The translations under genes were made by a program, and so were the position numbers. Under the pieces are notes generated by a model. That model saw only the letters and a program-made list of their open reading frames with translations, did not search any database and had not been told where the DNA came from. Source: Cystobasidium ongulense (lineage: Eukaryota; Basidiomycota; Cystobasidiomycetes; Cystobasidiales; Cystobasidiaceae). From it: a stretch of DNA of 64,000 nucleotides. Location of the stretch: positions 1,191,307 through 1,255,306 of the forward strand of contig BQUP01000006.1 of assembly GCA_022835595.1 (NCBI GenBank), written 5' to 3'. Position 1 is the stretch's first letter. Each line of letters opens with the position of its first letter. Positions 37,336 through 49,457 of the stretch are shown piece after piece.

Positions 37336-38627
37336 CTCTAGTGGTGGCGTTGCTCGCTCGGAGGGCGGTAAGGAGTGTGTGCTGAATGAATGACAGTGGC
37401 TGGAGGGAGCGAGTGCTGATTGATGCTGTGTTGCAGTCAGTAGCGTGTAGATGAAGAGTGAGAAGCTAGTCAGGCCGTACAGGGAAAGTCAGCAAAGTCC
37501 AGATAGTGTTGAATGGAGAATCAAAGTGAATGCAAAGGAAGGAAGGAAAGAGAAGAGAGAAAAGGAAACAAGCAACAACAACGAGCAGACGATCTCAACA
37601 AATCATGTTAATCAGGCCAGGTCTTGTCAGCTTGTCAGCTTGTTCCTCACCACTCCTTTGCCAGCACAGCATCTCGGCAAAGGAGGAGGGAATGGACTTT
37701 CACGCTGATCAGCAGGATAATCCAACACCATCAATAGCAGTCGAGCCTCGTCATTGGCTGTTTGCTGCTCGTCGCTGCTGTTTGCGTGCATCGAAAGCTG
37801 CCGTCATGGATGATTGATGGTGGCTGGCGACCATTAGCTGACTGGACTGCGAGAGCGTGCTTCTCATCCAGAGACGACTTCGAGGAGCGGAGTAGAGTGG
37901 CATTGGCGTTTCGCTGCGCGGGTTGTGTCGAATTGCGTGGTTCGTGTGGATGCAAGATCCATCATAGACCCAGCGACCACCGCCTTGATTGCTTCTCTTC
38001 TTCGCTGACCATTCACGGAAGGGAAGCTGCATGCACGAGTCTCGCCTTTCGACATCTATTCAAACGAGATGGGCAACATTCCCACGCACACGGTCCTGTC
38101 GCTCCTCCGAGTCGCTCGCTGAGAACTGGACGCGTCATAACGGCTTCGAGAATGGCGGACGAAGCTGGACGCGACATACATACGCTGCTTGTTCAGCAAG
38201 ATGACGAGCTGGGTTCCAATTCAATGCATACATCGACTCTGGTCACCGTGTAATACACCGCACTGCTCAAACCCCGTCGAAAGATTGAAAGTTCCAACTG
38301 ATCCCCCAAACCAGCCAGTACTGTCCAAGCGTGGGAGAAATCACAATACAGAGACCATCTAGCTTGCTCCCGAGAAAGAAAGGAACAAGATCAAACCCAA
38401 AGTCCATTGTCGAGCAGTGCTCAAGCGGGTTGGCTTAGCAGGCCAGCCTAAACTCTCTCTCGCTGATGGTAAAATGGCCTCTTGCTTGTCCTTCATAGCA
38501 ATTAGACAAGAGTAATGCTGCTCTGAAAGCCCACGGTAGCCTTTGAGTCACATTATCCATCCTTCTTCCTTCAGATGCGTTATATGCCTTCGTCTTAAGT
38601 CATTAGCTCAACTGCAAGAAGCAAGCC
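37336..38627. other. divergent intergenic region upstream of the H2A-like gene
   Basis: These 1292 bases lie between two divergent genes. A 163-codon open frame at 37762-38253 has no recognisable motif and biased composition. I treat it as chance. The region should hold both promoters. Confidence 0.5.
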
Positions 38628-41600
38628 ATGAGTGATTCGTCAGATGATGAAGAAGAGGACGAGCTGGAGGAGGAACGACAACAACGACAACCGAAGAAAC
38701 GCATCTCACGCAGTCTAAGAGGTATGTGTATCAACAGTCAAGTCAACATCAGTAGTCTATTACAATCAGAAGCTGATTCGGTCAAAAATTGCCGTTCTTT
38801 TACATCTCACTTCATACACCATCTCGTTTCCCAGCTGGAGTTATATTCCCAGTCGGCAAGATTGAAAAAAGCCTGAGAAAGGTAAACGCGGAAACTCTTA
38901 CTTTCTACTTACTGAACATCATAGCTGAACATACTCTCATTGCCTTCCCATCTTCCACCTTTCACCTTCCACCTTCCACCTCCGCATCTTCTCGTCGTTT
39001 CTTTGCCTCGTCCAGCTTGTGAAAGAGCGGCTCACAGCTGGCGCAGCAGGTGTGTGTGTACTTGGCGCATCTTATACATCATATGTCCCCTTCAGCCTCA
39101 TGTCCCGCCTTGAACCCACTGCTGATCCTTAAACCGGTTACAGTATATCTAGCAGGTGTTTTCCAATGTAAGCGAAAAGTTGCCTTCATGAACCTGTCCT
39201 TTTTGTCACAGTTCAAAGCTCACCCATCTGTACTTTCATGTTCGAACGGCTTCTACCTCGTTCAATTATATGCAGCTCTTACGGCAGAAATAATCGAATG
39301 TGCAGGTTGCATAGCTGCCATCCACGAGGATAGACGTATTAAACCTCGTCATATCATGTTAACTATCGAAGGGGATGACGAGTTTCGTGAGCTGCTAGGG
39401 CATGTCGTTATTCCAAAATCTGGTATGCAACAATTCTCTAATCTTGTGGTTTTTATCTTATGAACAATGACTGAAAATTTTGCCAATCTTCTGCAGGTAG
39501 ACCGGTGGGGTAGGTCCTTTCGTGCTGTGAATGACAAGGTCACAGTTACAATCCAATGCACTCTGTAGGATGTTGTGTTGATTCAACTATCCTTGCATAA
39601 CAGTGTTCTAGCACCATTGCATCCACCCACCTCTCGTCTCCGATTATCGAAAGAACGCAGACAAAAATTAGAAGAAGCGGATGTACGAAAGTTCAAAGCA
39701 AGAGTACGAAGTAAAAATAACGATGAATGTGAAGATGATACAGATGAGTATCCACCTACTTCTGATATAGATGAAGAACGATATTTTCCTAGAGATTATA
39801 AAATGTCAAGTCCAAAACCTTGGCCTTTACCAAAACGATTTTCAAATATTGCTAGTATTGGAATAAATTCAGGTTATCAAATTCATACTAAGAAGAATCA
39901 AAGAATGCCTTCTCCACCTGAAGAAGATTTATCACCATCTCCATCACCTGTTTCACCACCTCTGCCTACTTCTTCTAATCATACCCCACCTCATCGTTCC
40001 ACACCTGATTCCGCAAGTCGTTGGAGAAGAGGTTCTTCATTACAGCGAACGAACAAAACAGGAAGGAAAGCAAGAGAAAGATCACCTAGTGAAAGAGGGG
40101 ATAGTAAAGCCGGAAGCAGCAGTAGTGACTCAAATGACGAGCAGAACGGTAGACGTGACGATAAAAAAGAGAAGCAAAGGCGAAAACCAAACGTATACGA
40201 ATTTAGGCCTGTAGAGCGGAAGAAAGCACCTCTTTCACATCCTACTACTTTGAGAACGACAGAATCTGATTTCGAAATTGGCTCGCATCTGCGGAGCAGT
40301 CCAGTAATTGATGAGGATAATGATTTCTTCAACGACTATGACGCGGGTGGAGATGGAAACAATTGCGATGACAACGACAACGATGATGACGACGATCTAC
40401 CGGACTTGCCATTCTCCAATCAGTCTACTGGATCGCGGCAGAAAGAAGTACAGACAAAGGAAAAGAAGAAACAAATATCTAGACGGAGATCATCAAGCAC
40501 CGTCAGTCTCGAGAAATCACCGCCAAGTTTGCCATCAACAGATAGAGACAGTAGTGATTTAAGTTCATTTAACCGAAAAGTAAGGGACACCGTTGATGGA
40601 CGAGGCCTTCCATTTACAGATCGACACAGAAGAAAAAGCAATAGTAAGGGAAACGAGGAGAAGCAGCGACGAAGTGGCACAAAGATAACAAGACCATCTT
40701 CGAGATGGGGCAAGGATACAAATGATGATAGCGACGTCGTATCCCAATTCAAGAATTCAGTAATATCTCGGAATACGTTACTCCAGGAGGTAGATAAAGA
40801 TATGAGCGATGCTGGCGATAACAATACGACTAGACAGAAGAGCCGGATAGATAGCTTTGCTTCTGATAAAATTCCGCAAGACAGTGTCGCTATCCGAAAA
40901 ATGCAGCTATCCCACCGTACCATGCTGGATACTAGACGGAGGCGTTCAATGACTCCCGGAGATTCACAATCACACAAACGAGACCTGTGGTATAGTGTAG
41001 AAAAAAGCAGAAAAGTCAAGTCCTATACTAGTAACATCCGACCCGCCAGAGCTACTGCCAAAGGCGTACTCGTCCTTTGCAACCGTTTACCAGAAGCTGA
41101 AACTCGTTCTCCTTCCTCTCATGTCTCGAGCATAATACGACCAAGCTCACACACAAGTATGCGCAAAGCTCCTAAAGCTACAAACCGCGATTTAAGTCGG
41201 TTGGATACTCCTGCCGTGCCGGACATGGATTTGTCTCAAACCACTCAAGCATCACTTTGTTCTCGGTCAGACTCTAATGGTTTTGAGAGGGCTTCACATA
41301 CCCTCAGTGCAGGAAATCAAGCATTACAAAGGCAAAGGTCTAGGTCTGCCTTGCTGAAATCGAAAAATCTGCCATCAAACAGTTTTAGAATGCAAGACTC
41401 CTCGTCCCAGGAAGAACATAGTGACCGGACCGAACTGCAAAGTGATATAATGGAGTTGGACCATCCCGATACGGATGGCACGGATGGCGATGACGAGAAA
41501 GAGTCGAAAGCGAGGAGCGAAACAGCTGAGCTAGAAGACGTAAAAGACGATACAGCACGGCAATCGTCTCCTGAGCTAGAAGAGCAGCCGCTTTCCAAGC

Positions 41601-42301
41601 GACGACCGCCTTCGACCACGAATGTTGTTGCTCCTGCGGCATCACTTCCTTTTCCCACCCGAAAGTCAGCTCTTTCAACGTTTCAACTCCGCTCGCAGAG
41701 CGTACGCTCATCTACAGGGCTCGAAAACGAATCTCAGGTAGAGAACGCGTTATATGAAGCCGATTCCATCGCATCTGCTGAAGCCAGAGAGGAAATATTA
41801 CAGAGCGCGGAGGACTCCAATCTGCGCTCTTCCCTGCTGGACAGCAGCAGATCCGGATCTTCAAACCGCCCTGCGGCTCAACCAGGATCAGCCAGGACGC
41901 TTAATCTACTATCATCGTCGCTTCCTCGCTTACTCCCGTCGGATATCGACTCTGACATCGAGCTGCTCTCTAGTCAATCGCCAAGAACAGCGAGTACACC
42001 TTCGAGCAATCAGCCGCGCTCTACAGCCCGTGTTTCAAGTCGGGCGTCGGTAGCAACGATTCCCGTAGTCGATCCTAACATTATCGATATTTCTAGTGGA
42101 GAGGAGGAGGACCTTTACTTGAATACGAAGGACGACGTGATTTTTGTCAAAGAGGAGCGCCCTGACAATCCAGCGACTGACAATACCGGCAGTCAGACCG
42201 CAGGTAGTCAGACTTCGACTCGAGAGAGAGGAGCTCAACTCAGTGCATCCGATTCTGCAAATTCGGGAGACAAAGAAACCCAGGAGTCGGTGGAAATATG
42301 A
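38628..42301 (+). CDS. Histone H2A-fold protein with ~890-residue C-terminal tail
   Basis: Exons 38628-38721, 38835-38881, 39016-39049, 39144-39167, 39276-39422, 39497-39509 and 39604-42301 give 1018 residues. Residues 1-17 are acidic (MSDSSDDEEEDELEEER), followed by KKRISRSLR. The H2A core follows at about residues 28-125: RAGVIFPVGKIEKSLRK, then KERLTAGAAVYLAGVFQ, SLTAEIIECAG, RRIKPRHIMLTIEGDDEF, and ELLGHVVIPKSG leading to GVLAPLHPP in the docking region. Acidic-patch positions equivalent to E61, E64, D90 and E92 are kept, E91 is Asp, and E56 is Gln. The loop after LRK is one residue short. The tail is Ser/Arg/Asp/Glu-rich and disordered. It carries NIIDISSGEEED (from about residue 945) and VKEE at 968-971. 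All six introns lie in or near the fold; the tail is one exon. Not macroH2A: no macro domain is seen. Function unknown. Confidence 0.88.
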
Positions 42302-42399
42302 TCTACTAGCATTGAATTGTATTAACCATTACACGAAGGTATACGAGGCAGCGCTTTGGAAGCCAAGGTGTATAGACGTGAAGTGCTTATAGGAAGCTC

Positions 42400-45300
42400 C
42401 TAAGATGCCCTTACACGCCTTTTGACTTTCTTCCAATCGATAGCTGCGCGTTTGTTGACGGAGATTCGCTCTTTCGCTAGATTCACGAGGGGTACCATGG
42501 AAGGCCTAGAGAATGGGTTGTTTGAGTAAGCATCTGATACAAATATGGGAATCTACAAGGGAAAACGATGCCCACCTCCCGTGTGCGCAAATAAATGGAA
42601 AGTCTGTTTCGGCCAGTCGAGACATCAAAACTTGACTTTGCGCTACCGATAGCTCGTCGTTGAACATGATTGCACCTGTGTCGAACAATCAGCCTTGAGC
42701 CTTTCTATTGCGAATTTGTCCCCTCACCTCTGCACGCTTTAGAGTTGACCAACTCTGTTAAGACGACTGGCACGTTCCTCATGGTTGTGCTCCAGCTGAC
42801 CTCCCGGTTTGCCTGAGCTCCAGTGTCGCGCTCCTCAGCGTGTGATAATAAGCCCCGAATGACAGTTTGCAACAGCCTATCATCTGCAAGCAGGCGATCT
42901 GCTACAATCTTGGGTACAGTCTTCACTGTAACTTGGCTGAAGCCTGACGCTGACTCGAGGAGATTGCAAATTGATAACGATAAACTAAAGCCCAATCGTG
43001 AGAGCCATGGGTGGCTGCTTCTTAGATGCACGAGCTCCCTTGCAGTCAAAAGTACGGCCTTCGGCTCGACAAGGGTTATTGTATCGACCTTGACCATATT
43101 ATACTGTCGACAGTATGTGCGAAAGAAGTCTTCCACGCGGACGCGTTCATCGGCAGCATGTTGATCTACCAAGAGAAGTTTCGTACCATTATCGGCCGGA
43201 CACGAAAACAGTAGGAATTTGGTATCGATTTGAGCGATAAAGCCACCCCAGTGTAGCATTTCTTTGTCGATTGAACACTGGATAGAAAATGTACCGCCAG
43301 CTTCTGCATGAAAATGCTCCGGACGTGGCGTCTGTTTCGCCTGAACGGACCGAATGGGCTTTTGAAGAGGAAGGAAGACTGGATTAGACCACCCAGTCAG
43401 AATTTCTTGCAGCCATGCAGGCTTGTCAGACGTCTGCTGAAAATGTCTGTCGGATCTCGTCAGATGCTTGACGTCTATGAGCTGAACAGCCTTATGTGGC
43501 TGCCTCGCGGTCGTTGGTAGTGGGCTACTTGACAATTCTGTCTCGGCTGGGTCTCCTTTCGTATCAGAAGTCTTCGCTGTCGTTTGGTCTGCTAATGTTT
43601 TGCGAGACGGGGTGTGCTGTTCTTGGAGTGTGGCTTCTTCAATCGAGGGAAGGTCTGGGATGTCAAGCGATTGATTCCGGTATGCTAGCATTGCTGCTTG
43701 CTTATGACGCTTATTTGGGTTAGCTTGTTTGGATGGACTTGGATGTAGCTTGTCTGGACTACTCTTGGTATTTTCGATGACGTTAAGAAAGTTGTGTGTC
43801 CGCAAAAAGCTACAAACCAATCCTTTGATGGTATACTTGATGGATTCTTCGTCCTGTCTACAGCATGAGCTTACGATCTACTGGTAAGAAACCTGGCACT
43901 TAGTACTTACTCGCAGATGAGCAACTTGCTTATTCGGTTCAATGGCAAATTCGACTTGGTCTTCAGGCATCCATATAGATAAGCAGAACACCGGAAAGCG
44001 ATTGACTTGCTTTCTCGGTGATTCTGTGTGTTTGAGTAAAGGCCCAGGTCGAGGCGAGGCATCCCTATCTTGTTGACGACCGTCAACTTCTGCCCGTTTT
44101 GCAAAGCCGCTCCGCTCGAAAAAATGGTTGACATGTCGATGTAAATCACAGCTTGTGATGCATCGTCTATTGACGTCTGTCAAAGCGATCATTCGGTACG
44201 CTTTTCTCCACGCCAAGCTGCATGCTCCACTTACAGATGAATTGCGTCTGCTTACTATGAGTGGACTGCAAAGAGATAAAACCTGATATATTGATGTTAT
44301 CATGTCTACGGTTGATACAGTCTATATTCTATTCGAACAAGGTATCAGAGAAAACTCGTGTCGGGCTTCGACAGGCGGCTGAACGTACTTTGACAAGATG
44401 TTTCCCGTACAATGAGGCTATGCGGTCAGACATGCTTGAAGAGGCTGTCGTAGTCAAAATTCTGCCTGGTATAGCATTGCTGTCCGGTCGGCCCAAGTCA
44501 TAAACCTGAAATGCTACACTGTGATTGATGATTGCCAAGGCCTCTAGATGTCTTCTAATCTGGTTTAGAGTTGCTGCGGCGAACGATGTCGACGATTCTG
44601 CTTGCTTGCGTCGAACAGGCCACTTGTAGAATAGATCACGCACGATGACACTTGTGCCAGCTGAAGAGCGATGTCCATGCTTCGCAAGCCCAACATAGAG
44701 ACGTTTGCCACCCTGCAGAATCATCAGCAACAGATCAGTAAGCAGCTTTACTATTAGTGCAGCGACCTTATTGAGTTGTGCCTTACCCGTATAATGGAAG
44801 TGTACGTATCCGAACTGGAAGAATGCCTTGTGGTGATTTCAACGAGCGACATGTCGGCAATGCTGCACAGGGCTGCATCGGGATGTCAGAGCTAGTTCTC
44901 TCGGTCCGAACAATTGATTAGATCTACCTTCTCCTCGGTAGCCATACAGACCTGCATTCAGGCTGTTCTTCGCACGTCTGTGTTTTGATGTATCTTCAGC
45001 CAGGCATCACCACCTCGATCAGCCTGAGGGACCAGAACACCTTTCTCTGCACGGCTTGATGATAGACCTACGATAGCGATCCCCAACCAGACTCAAATTG
45101 TGCAGGTCGATGCCAACGCCATTGTCCGTAACGCGGCATTCCCAATTTGTCAAAGAGACGGCGACTTCGATGTTCTTCGCCTGCGCATCAAGAGCATTCT
45201 GAACAAGCTCGACTATGCAAGAAGGCAGCGTCTGGATGAGAAAGGTCGACCTGAGCTGATTCCTCGCCTCTTGGGGGAGCTTGCGAATGTCTCCAGCCAT
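42400..45300 (-). CDS. MLH3: DNA mismatch repair / meiotic endonuclease MLH3
   Basis: This MutL-homologue ATPase pairs with MLH1 and resolves meiotic double Holliday junctions as crossovers. Minus-strand exons are 45300-45072, 44993-44928, 44872-44787, 44712-44389, 44328-44235, 44176-43911, 43853-42728, 42675-42576 and 42505-42400, giving 798 residues. The GHKL ATPase motifs are ELVQNALDAQA, RVTDNGVGID, DRYHTSKH and GLYGYRGEALCSIADMS. ISGFISLQ and FIYVNRRC belong to the transducer domain. The C-terminal nuclease motif DQHAADERVRVE (DQHAX2EX4E) is intact, followed by ACRGAIMFNDEL and FICAHGRPSMVPL. A catalytically active enzyme is therefore expected. The intron at 44329-44388 is chosen because it alone restores the frame into ISGFISL. 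The gene ends 98 bases from the converging H2A-like gene. Confidence 0.95.
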
Positions 45301-45512
45301 GCCATGCTGATGGGCTGGAGCATCCGAGATTGTGGTCCGCGTGAAACAGCTGGCAGGAAGACCTACGCGTGGCGAGGATCAAGAGTCAAGATGAAATCGA
45401 GGCTGCTCAACTCATTGGATACAGACGATAGCGGTGCATTCCAACCTTGCTTAAAGCTTAAAGTAGCTACAAGCGATTTCTAGACTGCACAATTCAGGGC
45501 TCGAGTTAGATT

Positions 45513-47319
45513 TCAGGCAAAAGTGATGACAGTCTTGCCCTTTTTCTTGTTTGAATGGTTATCTTTGACCATTTTATTTATATCTTCAAGCTTATAGGTA
45601 GCGAGGTGGCTCTGCAGAAGGGATCCAAGTTGTCAGCCTATGCGGACCCCTGCACGATAGTCAACGCATTTACCTCGATACCGTGCTTGGCGCACAGGTC
45701 GACCGTCTCTTGCAGATACTGCTGCTTGCCCAGCAAGCTTCCTACCAGTCGGATATCTCTGAAGATCACGTCACTGCAGAGGCCATATCAGCATACGCAT
45801 ACACTTTCGAATTAAGAAGCTCGAAAGTCACTCACACAAACTGGAGTGTGACACCGGCCTCTGGCTGGCCGACGAGAACGACCAGACCGTGTCGAGCAGT
45901 GAGCGCTACGGCATAATCTACACTCTCTTGAGGGTCTGCGAGCAGAATAACAGCTGCATCAAGCGCACGCGATACAACATCAGCGACTTGGTTTATCATG
46001 CAAGTAGCGAAGATAGGTCTACCATCAAGACCCTCGAAGGGCTTTTCGGGATCCAATTCTTTGACCTTTGGCAAGGCGTCGTCGGCTTTGGTTTTTGTGA
46101 CATCGAGAACAAGATCAGGAGGATATTTCAGACTCTTCGCCAATTCGATAGGCTCCGGGCGAGCATCAATGCCAACGACTTTGTAGCCCTGTTGACGCAA
46201 ATGTGAGCAATATGTCAGACATTTTAGGATGATGCATTGCCTTTACCATGCATTTGGCAAATTGCACTCCGAGATGACCCAGGGCTCCGAGACCTGCAGT
46301 GGGAACATGTCAGAAGACAATCTCAGAACAGGAGATGTCTACTCCGCACCCATGAAGCCTATAGTCTGATGAATTCATCAAATGACAATATATCAGTCTT
46401 CGTCATAGCCTACGATGGAATTCGAAGCGAGTCTACTCACACCGCCATCCTTGACACCACAGATAGCCGCCTTCTTAATTGCAGCATATATAGTAACGCC
46501 AGCGCACATCAAAGGAGCAGCTTGTTCGAAAGACATTTCGTCTGGTAAGTTGGCGGATGTCCTCGAATCCAGAAGGCAATACTCTGCAAAGCCACCGTCT
46601 CTGGTTATGCCTGCCATTCTGCAAAATGATGCGTGCTCAGTTTGTAAAGGCTCACAGCCGTGATAGAAGTACCCACCCTTCGAGATTTGGGCAGTATGTA
46701 GGATCTTTGAGTACAGTACAGTCTGGACATTTGCCACACGGGCCCATCATATTTTCAGCTCCAATTCTGTCACCGACCTGTGCTCACCATTCATATCAGT
46801 ACTCTGTCGAAGTCAAATCGCAAAGTTGACCTTCTACCTTTTGCTTTCCGAGCTTCTCGGCTTCTGGACCCATCGCCACCACCGTTCCTGCCGGCTCATG
46901 CGAACCCTACAGCACAATGCAACAAGGTCAACGACGATTAGGCTATCCTACCATATCGACCTACCGTAATAGGACAAGAGCTTCCCATGCTCTTGAATTG
47001 ACCCTCGTATACCATAGCATCCTTTAATAAACGAATTCAGCAACGTCACATGTAGATTGAGGCAAATACAGAGGATGTGCCGCCCAGGTATAAGAAAGCT
47101 CACAGTATGACAGAAGCCTGCGGCTCCTACTTTGATGAGCACCTCATAGCCCTTAGGTTTAGGTACTGCAATGTCTTGAATATCATATTCGCTGTCGGGA
47201 GATGATAGCCGATCAGCCTGGGTCTGAACGAATGAATAGCAAGCTGGAAGAAAGCCTTACGATTTACCAAACTCTGTTACTCGAGCTGCCTTCATTGTCT
47301 TGGGTAGTTGATCTGCCAT
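45513..47319 (-). CDS. Zinc-containing alcohol dehydrogenase
   Basis: This is a medium-chain, NAD(P)-dependent, zinc alcohol dehydrogenase of the microbial class I type. Ten minus-strand exons (47319-47261, 47191-47104, 47021-46965, 46906-46838, 46777-46677, 46618-46443, 46293-46247, 46188-45836, 45773-45674, 45611-45513) give 382 residues. Catalytic zinc ligands are visible in GFCHTDA and GSHEPAG. The structural zinc lobe is complete (GPCGKCPDCTVLKDPTYC). The cofactor fold reads GGLGALGHLGVQFAKCM, followed by GYKVVGIDARPE, where Asp suggests NAD. An insertion near residues 240-265 (LDVTKTKADDALPKVKEL) is longer than in yeast ADH1. The end is YKLEDINKMV with a Lys-rich tail. I cannot say whether it makes or consumes ethanol. 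Confidence 0.92.
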
Positions 47320-47803
47320 GGCTATCTTCGAGGACAGCTGAATAAGTTCGCGTCCGTCTAACTTGCAGAGGCGTTACAAGAAGCGCGCAAGTGATGGTGG
47401 CGGGTGGCCTATATCTATATCACGGCAGAGAGTATGCTTTAAAGGGAGCCGGTGCGACTACCGAGTCTTGTCAACTTACAAAGGCTTGCTCTGCCCAGTA
47501 GTGAATCGCGAATTACTTCACCATACTGCAGAAGACTGAAAACACACACACGTGCCCTCAATGCCGGCTCGCGGCGAGAGATCCGGCATCGTCATCATCT
47601 TCTACGCAGAAGCCATTAACTTAGTACCCATAGACCTCACTCTCGCACCTCATCAATAGGAAAGCAGCATATCGACTCGCGCCGCTGATCGTCCTTCTCT
47701 TGGCTTTGCATTTCAGCTGTTTGATATTACACTAGTCTACATAGATGCATCGAATTGTACTGCAACGTGAGAGGCCATCTAAAGATTGGTGAAGCTCTGT
47801 CTT
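47320..47803. other. intergenic, ADH promoter and PUP3 3' side
   Basis: These 484 bases lie between two minus-strand genes. No coding or repeat feature is supported. Confidence 0.5.
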
Positions 47804-48891
47804 CTAATCCATTCTAGCTCGGAGTGTTCTCTTGGTGACTTTGTCTTTCTCAATAACGTAGACAACAGCGCCCCAACCTGAGAAAGCATCCCTGTCCACA
47901 GCCTGTATGACAGGATTGAAGAGATAAGAAGCAAGTCAGTTGGACTGCATACGGATATGACTCTTTTCTTCGTGACTAAAGAACCCACGTTCAGCAACGC
48001 CTGCGAGATCGTCTCGAAGAGATCGTCCGGGCCAAGATTGGGCTCCCATAATGCTTCCGCCATACCGTACAGCTTCGAAGATGCTGTCCCTGATACGACA
48101 AAGTCCTACACAAAGCACAATTATCAGCTCCGGTATCGCGAAATATTGACTAACGATTTGCTGCCTACCTTTGCGAAATTGAGGCACCCGATAAGATCCG
48201 CGGCGGCAATGAAAGGTTCACCATCTGCTTCTAGTCCTGAAGAAAGGCAAAGGTCAATGTAAGTGTACTGTCCTTGGTTTTCGAACGTATAAATTAGAAT
48301 GTTAAAGCCCTACCTGCAACGACTGGCTCGATGTAGTATGGTCCAAATCTGCAGCGAAATAATCAATACACGCTGTTTAGCCATTTTGAGACTGCACCTA
48401 TGCGTACCTCTTCTCGTAGAGTGTGCTGCTCGCTAGATGTGCGAATGTACTAGGTGAGATCTCGCGTTGTTCCTTCATTCGGTATAGGTTTACTCGATTA
48501 CGAAGCTTCTCGTGACTGCTCGGTAAAGGATGAGTGGGTCGGTTCAGATGTGACACCCGAAGCATGCGTAGCGTATCATGTCACTGCTTACACTGTTAGA
48601 GTGTCTGAAGCGAGTCCAGGGAAACCTGCATATGTGCGCGGCGTCATCTCGAAGACCTGGATGTTGACAGGGCGAGCAGGTGTTCAGCATTCGCTTCGAC
48701 AGAGGCATCGTACCACATGTGACCTTGCACACCTTTTCGAAGTTGCAGTTGACTGTCAAGGCTTGGTTGCCGAGTCGCAAGTCGCAGGCGATTGCGACAC
48801 ACTTGTCGCCCAGCATAGCTATGCATGAGCCGCCATTGATTTCCCTGGATTCGACGAGAGCGGTAGGATGGGAAATGCATGAGTGTCTCAT
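47804..48891 (-). CDS. PUP3: 20S proteasome subunit beta-3
   Basis: This is a non-catalytic beta-ring subunit of the 20S core. Minus-strand exons are 48891-48733, 48656-48592, 48515-48408, 48348-48314, 48236-48169, 48105-47989 and 47902-47804, giving 216 residues. Landmarks are [104 protein letters not shown] and the C-terminus KRTLRARMD. As expected for beta-3, there is no catalytic threonine. The start at 48891 adds about 15 residues before the usual near-N-terminal NGG. The true start may instead lie on a tiny upstream exon that I could not identify. Confidence 0.94.
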
Positions 48892-49457
48892 TCGGTGCTG
48901 CTACCCAGACTAGCTCGTTGCTGCTGCTCACATAGGATTCGACTGTGCACATCAAGGGACCGCGGACTCGTCAGCGCGTTGCGTCGTGCTTCTCCAAGCC
49001 TACAGCGCAGCAGAGGCAAGCAACTCACCATCTCGACGTATCTGGAACTACTTGCAAGGCAAGTCGGATGAGATCTGGCTGTTCACTCCTGCTGTTGTTG
49101 CCGATGGTGTGCAAGGCAAGCTGCGACAGAGTCCAGCCAGCACAAAGACCGCGATGATCGATTTCAGGCAATGTCACAGAGTATACACGATATGCCTACA
49201 GGAACGGTGTCAGCGACTGCCGCTGGCCCAGCGTCACTTGCAGTCAATGTATGGCAGGCTGGTGCATTGCTCTCGAGGTGCGCTGCACATGCTGTCCACT
49301 TCACGCCGTCAACGCTGCCCGATCACGCCGTCCAGCTTGCGGGCCAGATGAAAGCCGCATGTCGAGCTCTTGCTGTCCTTGTTGCAGAACACTTTCCTCA
49401 AAAAGGTCGACCTCTTTCCATTCGAATTGAGGACTGCCTCCCCTAACTCTGACCAAC
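48892..49457. other. divergent intergenic region, PUP3 / paraoxonase-like
   Basis: These 566 bases lie between divergent genes and should hold both promoters. A first PUP3 exon might lie here; a splice donor directly after an ATG is present at about 49025-49032 on the minus strand but does not give the right phase. Confidence 0.45.

Noticed and set aside
37762-38253. 163-codon plus-strand open frame between divergent genes
   Set aside because: No ordered motif, odd Cys/Arg/His composition, and it overlaps several other frames of similar length. Best explained as chance in GC-balanced promoter DNA.
48955-49040. Candidate first exon of PUP3 ending ATG before GTGAG
   Set aside because: Its phase does not match the next exon. 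I kept the in-frame ATG at 48891 instead.
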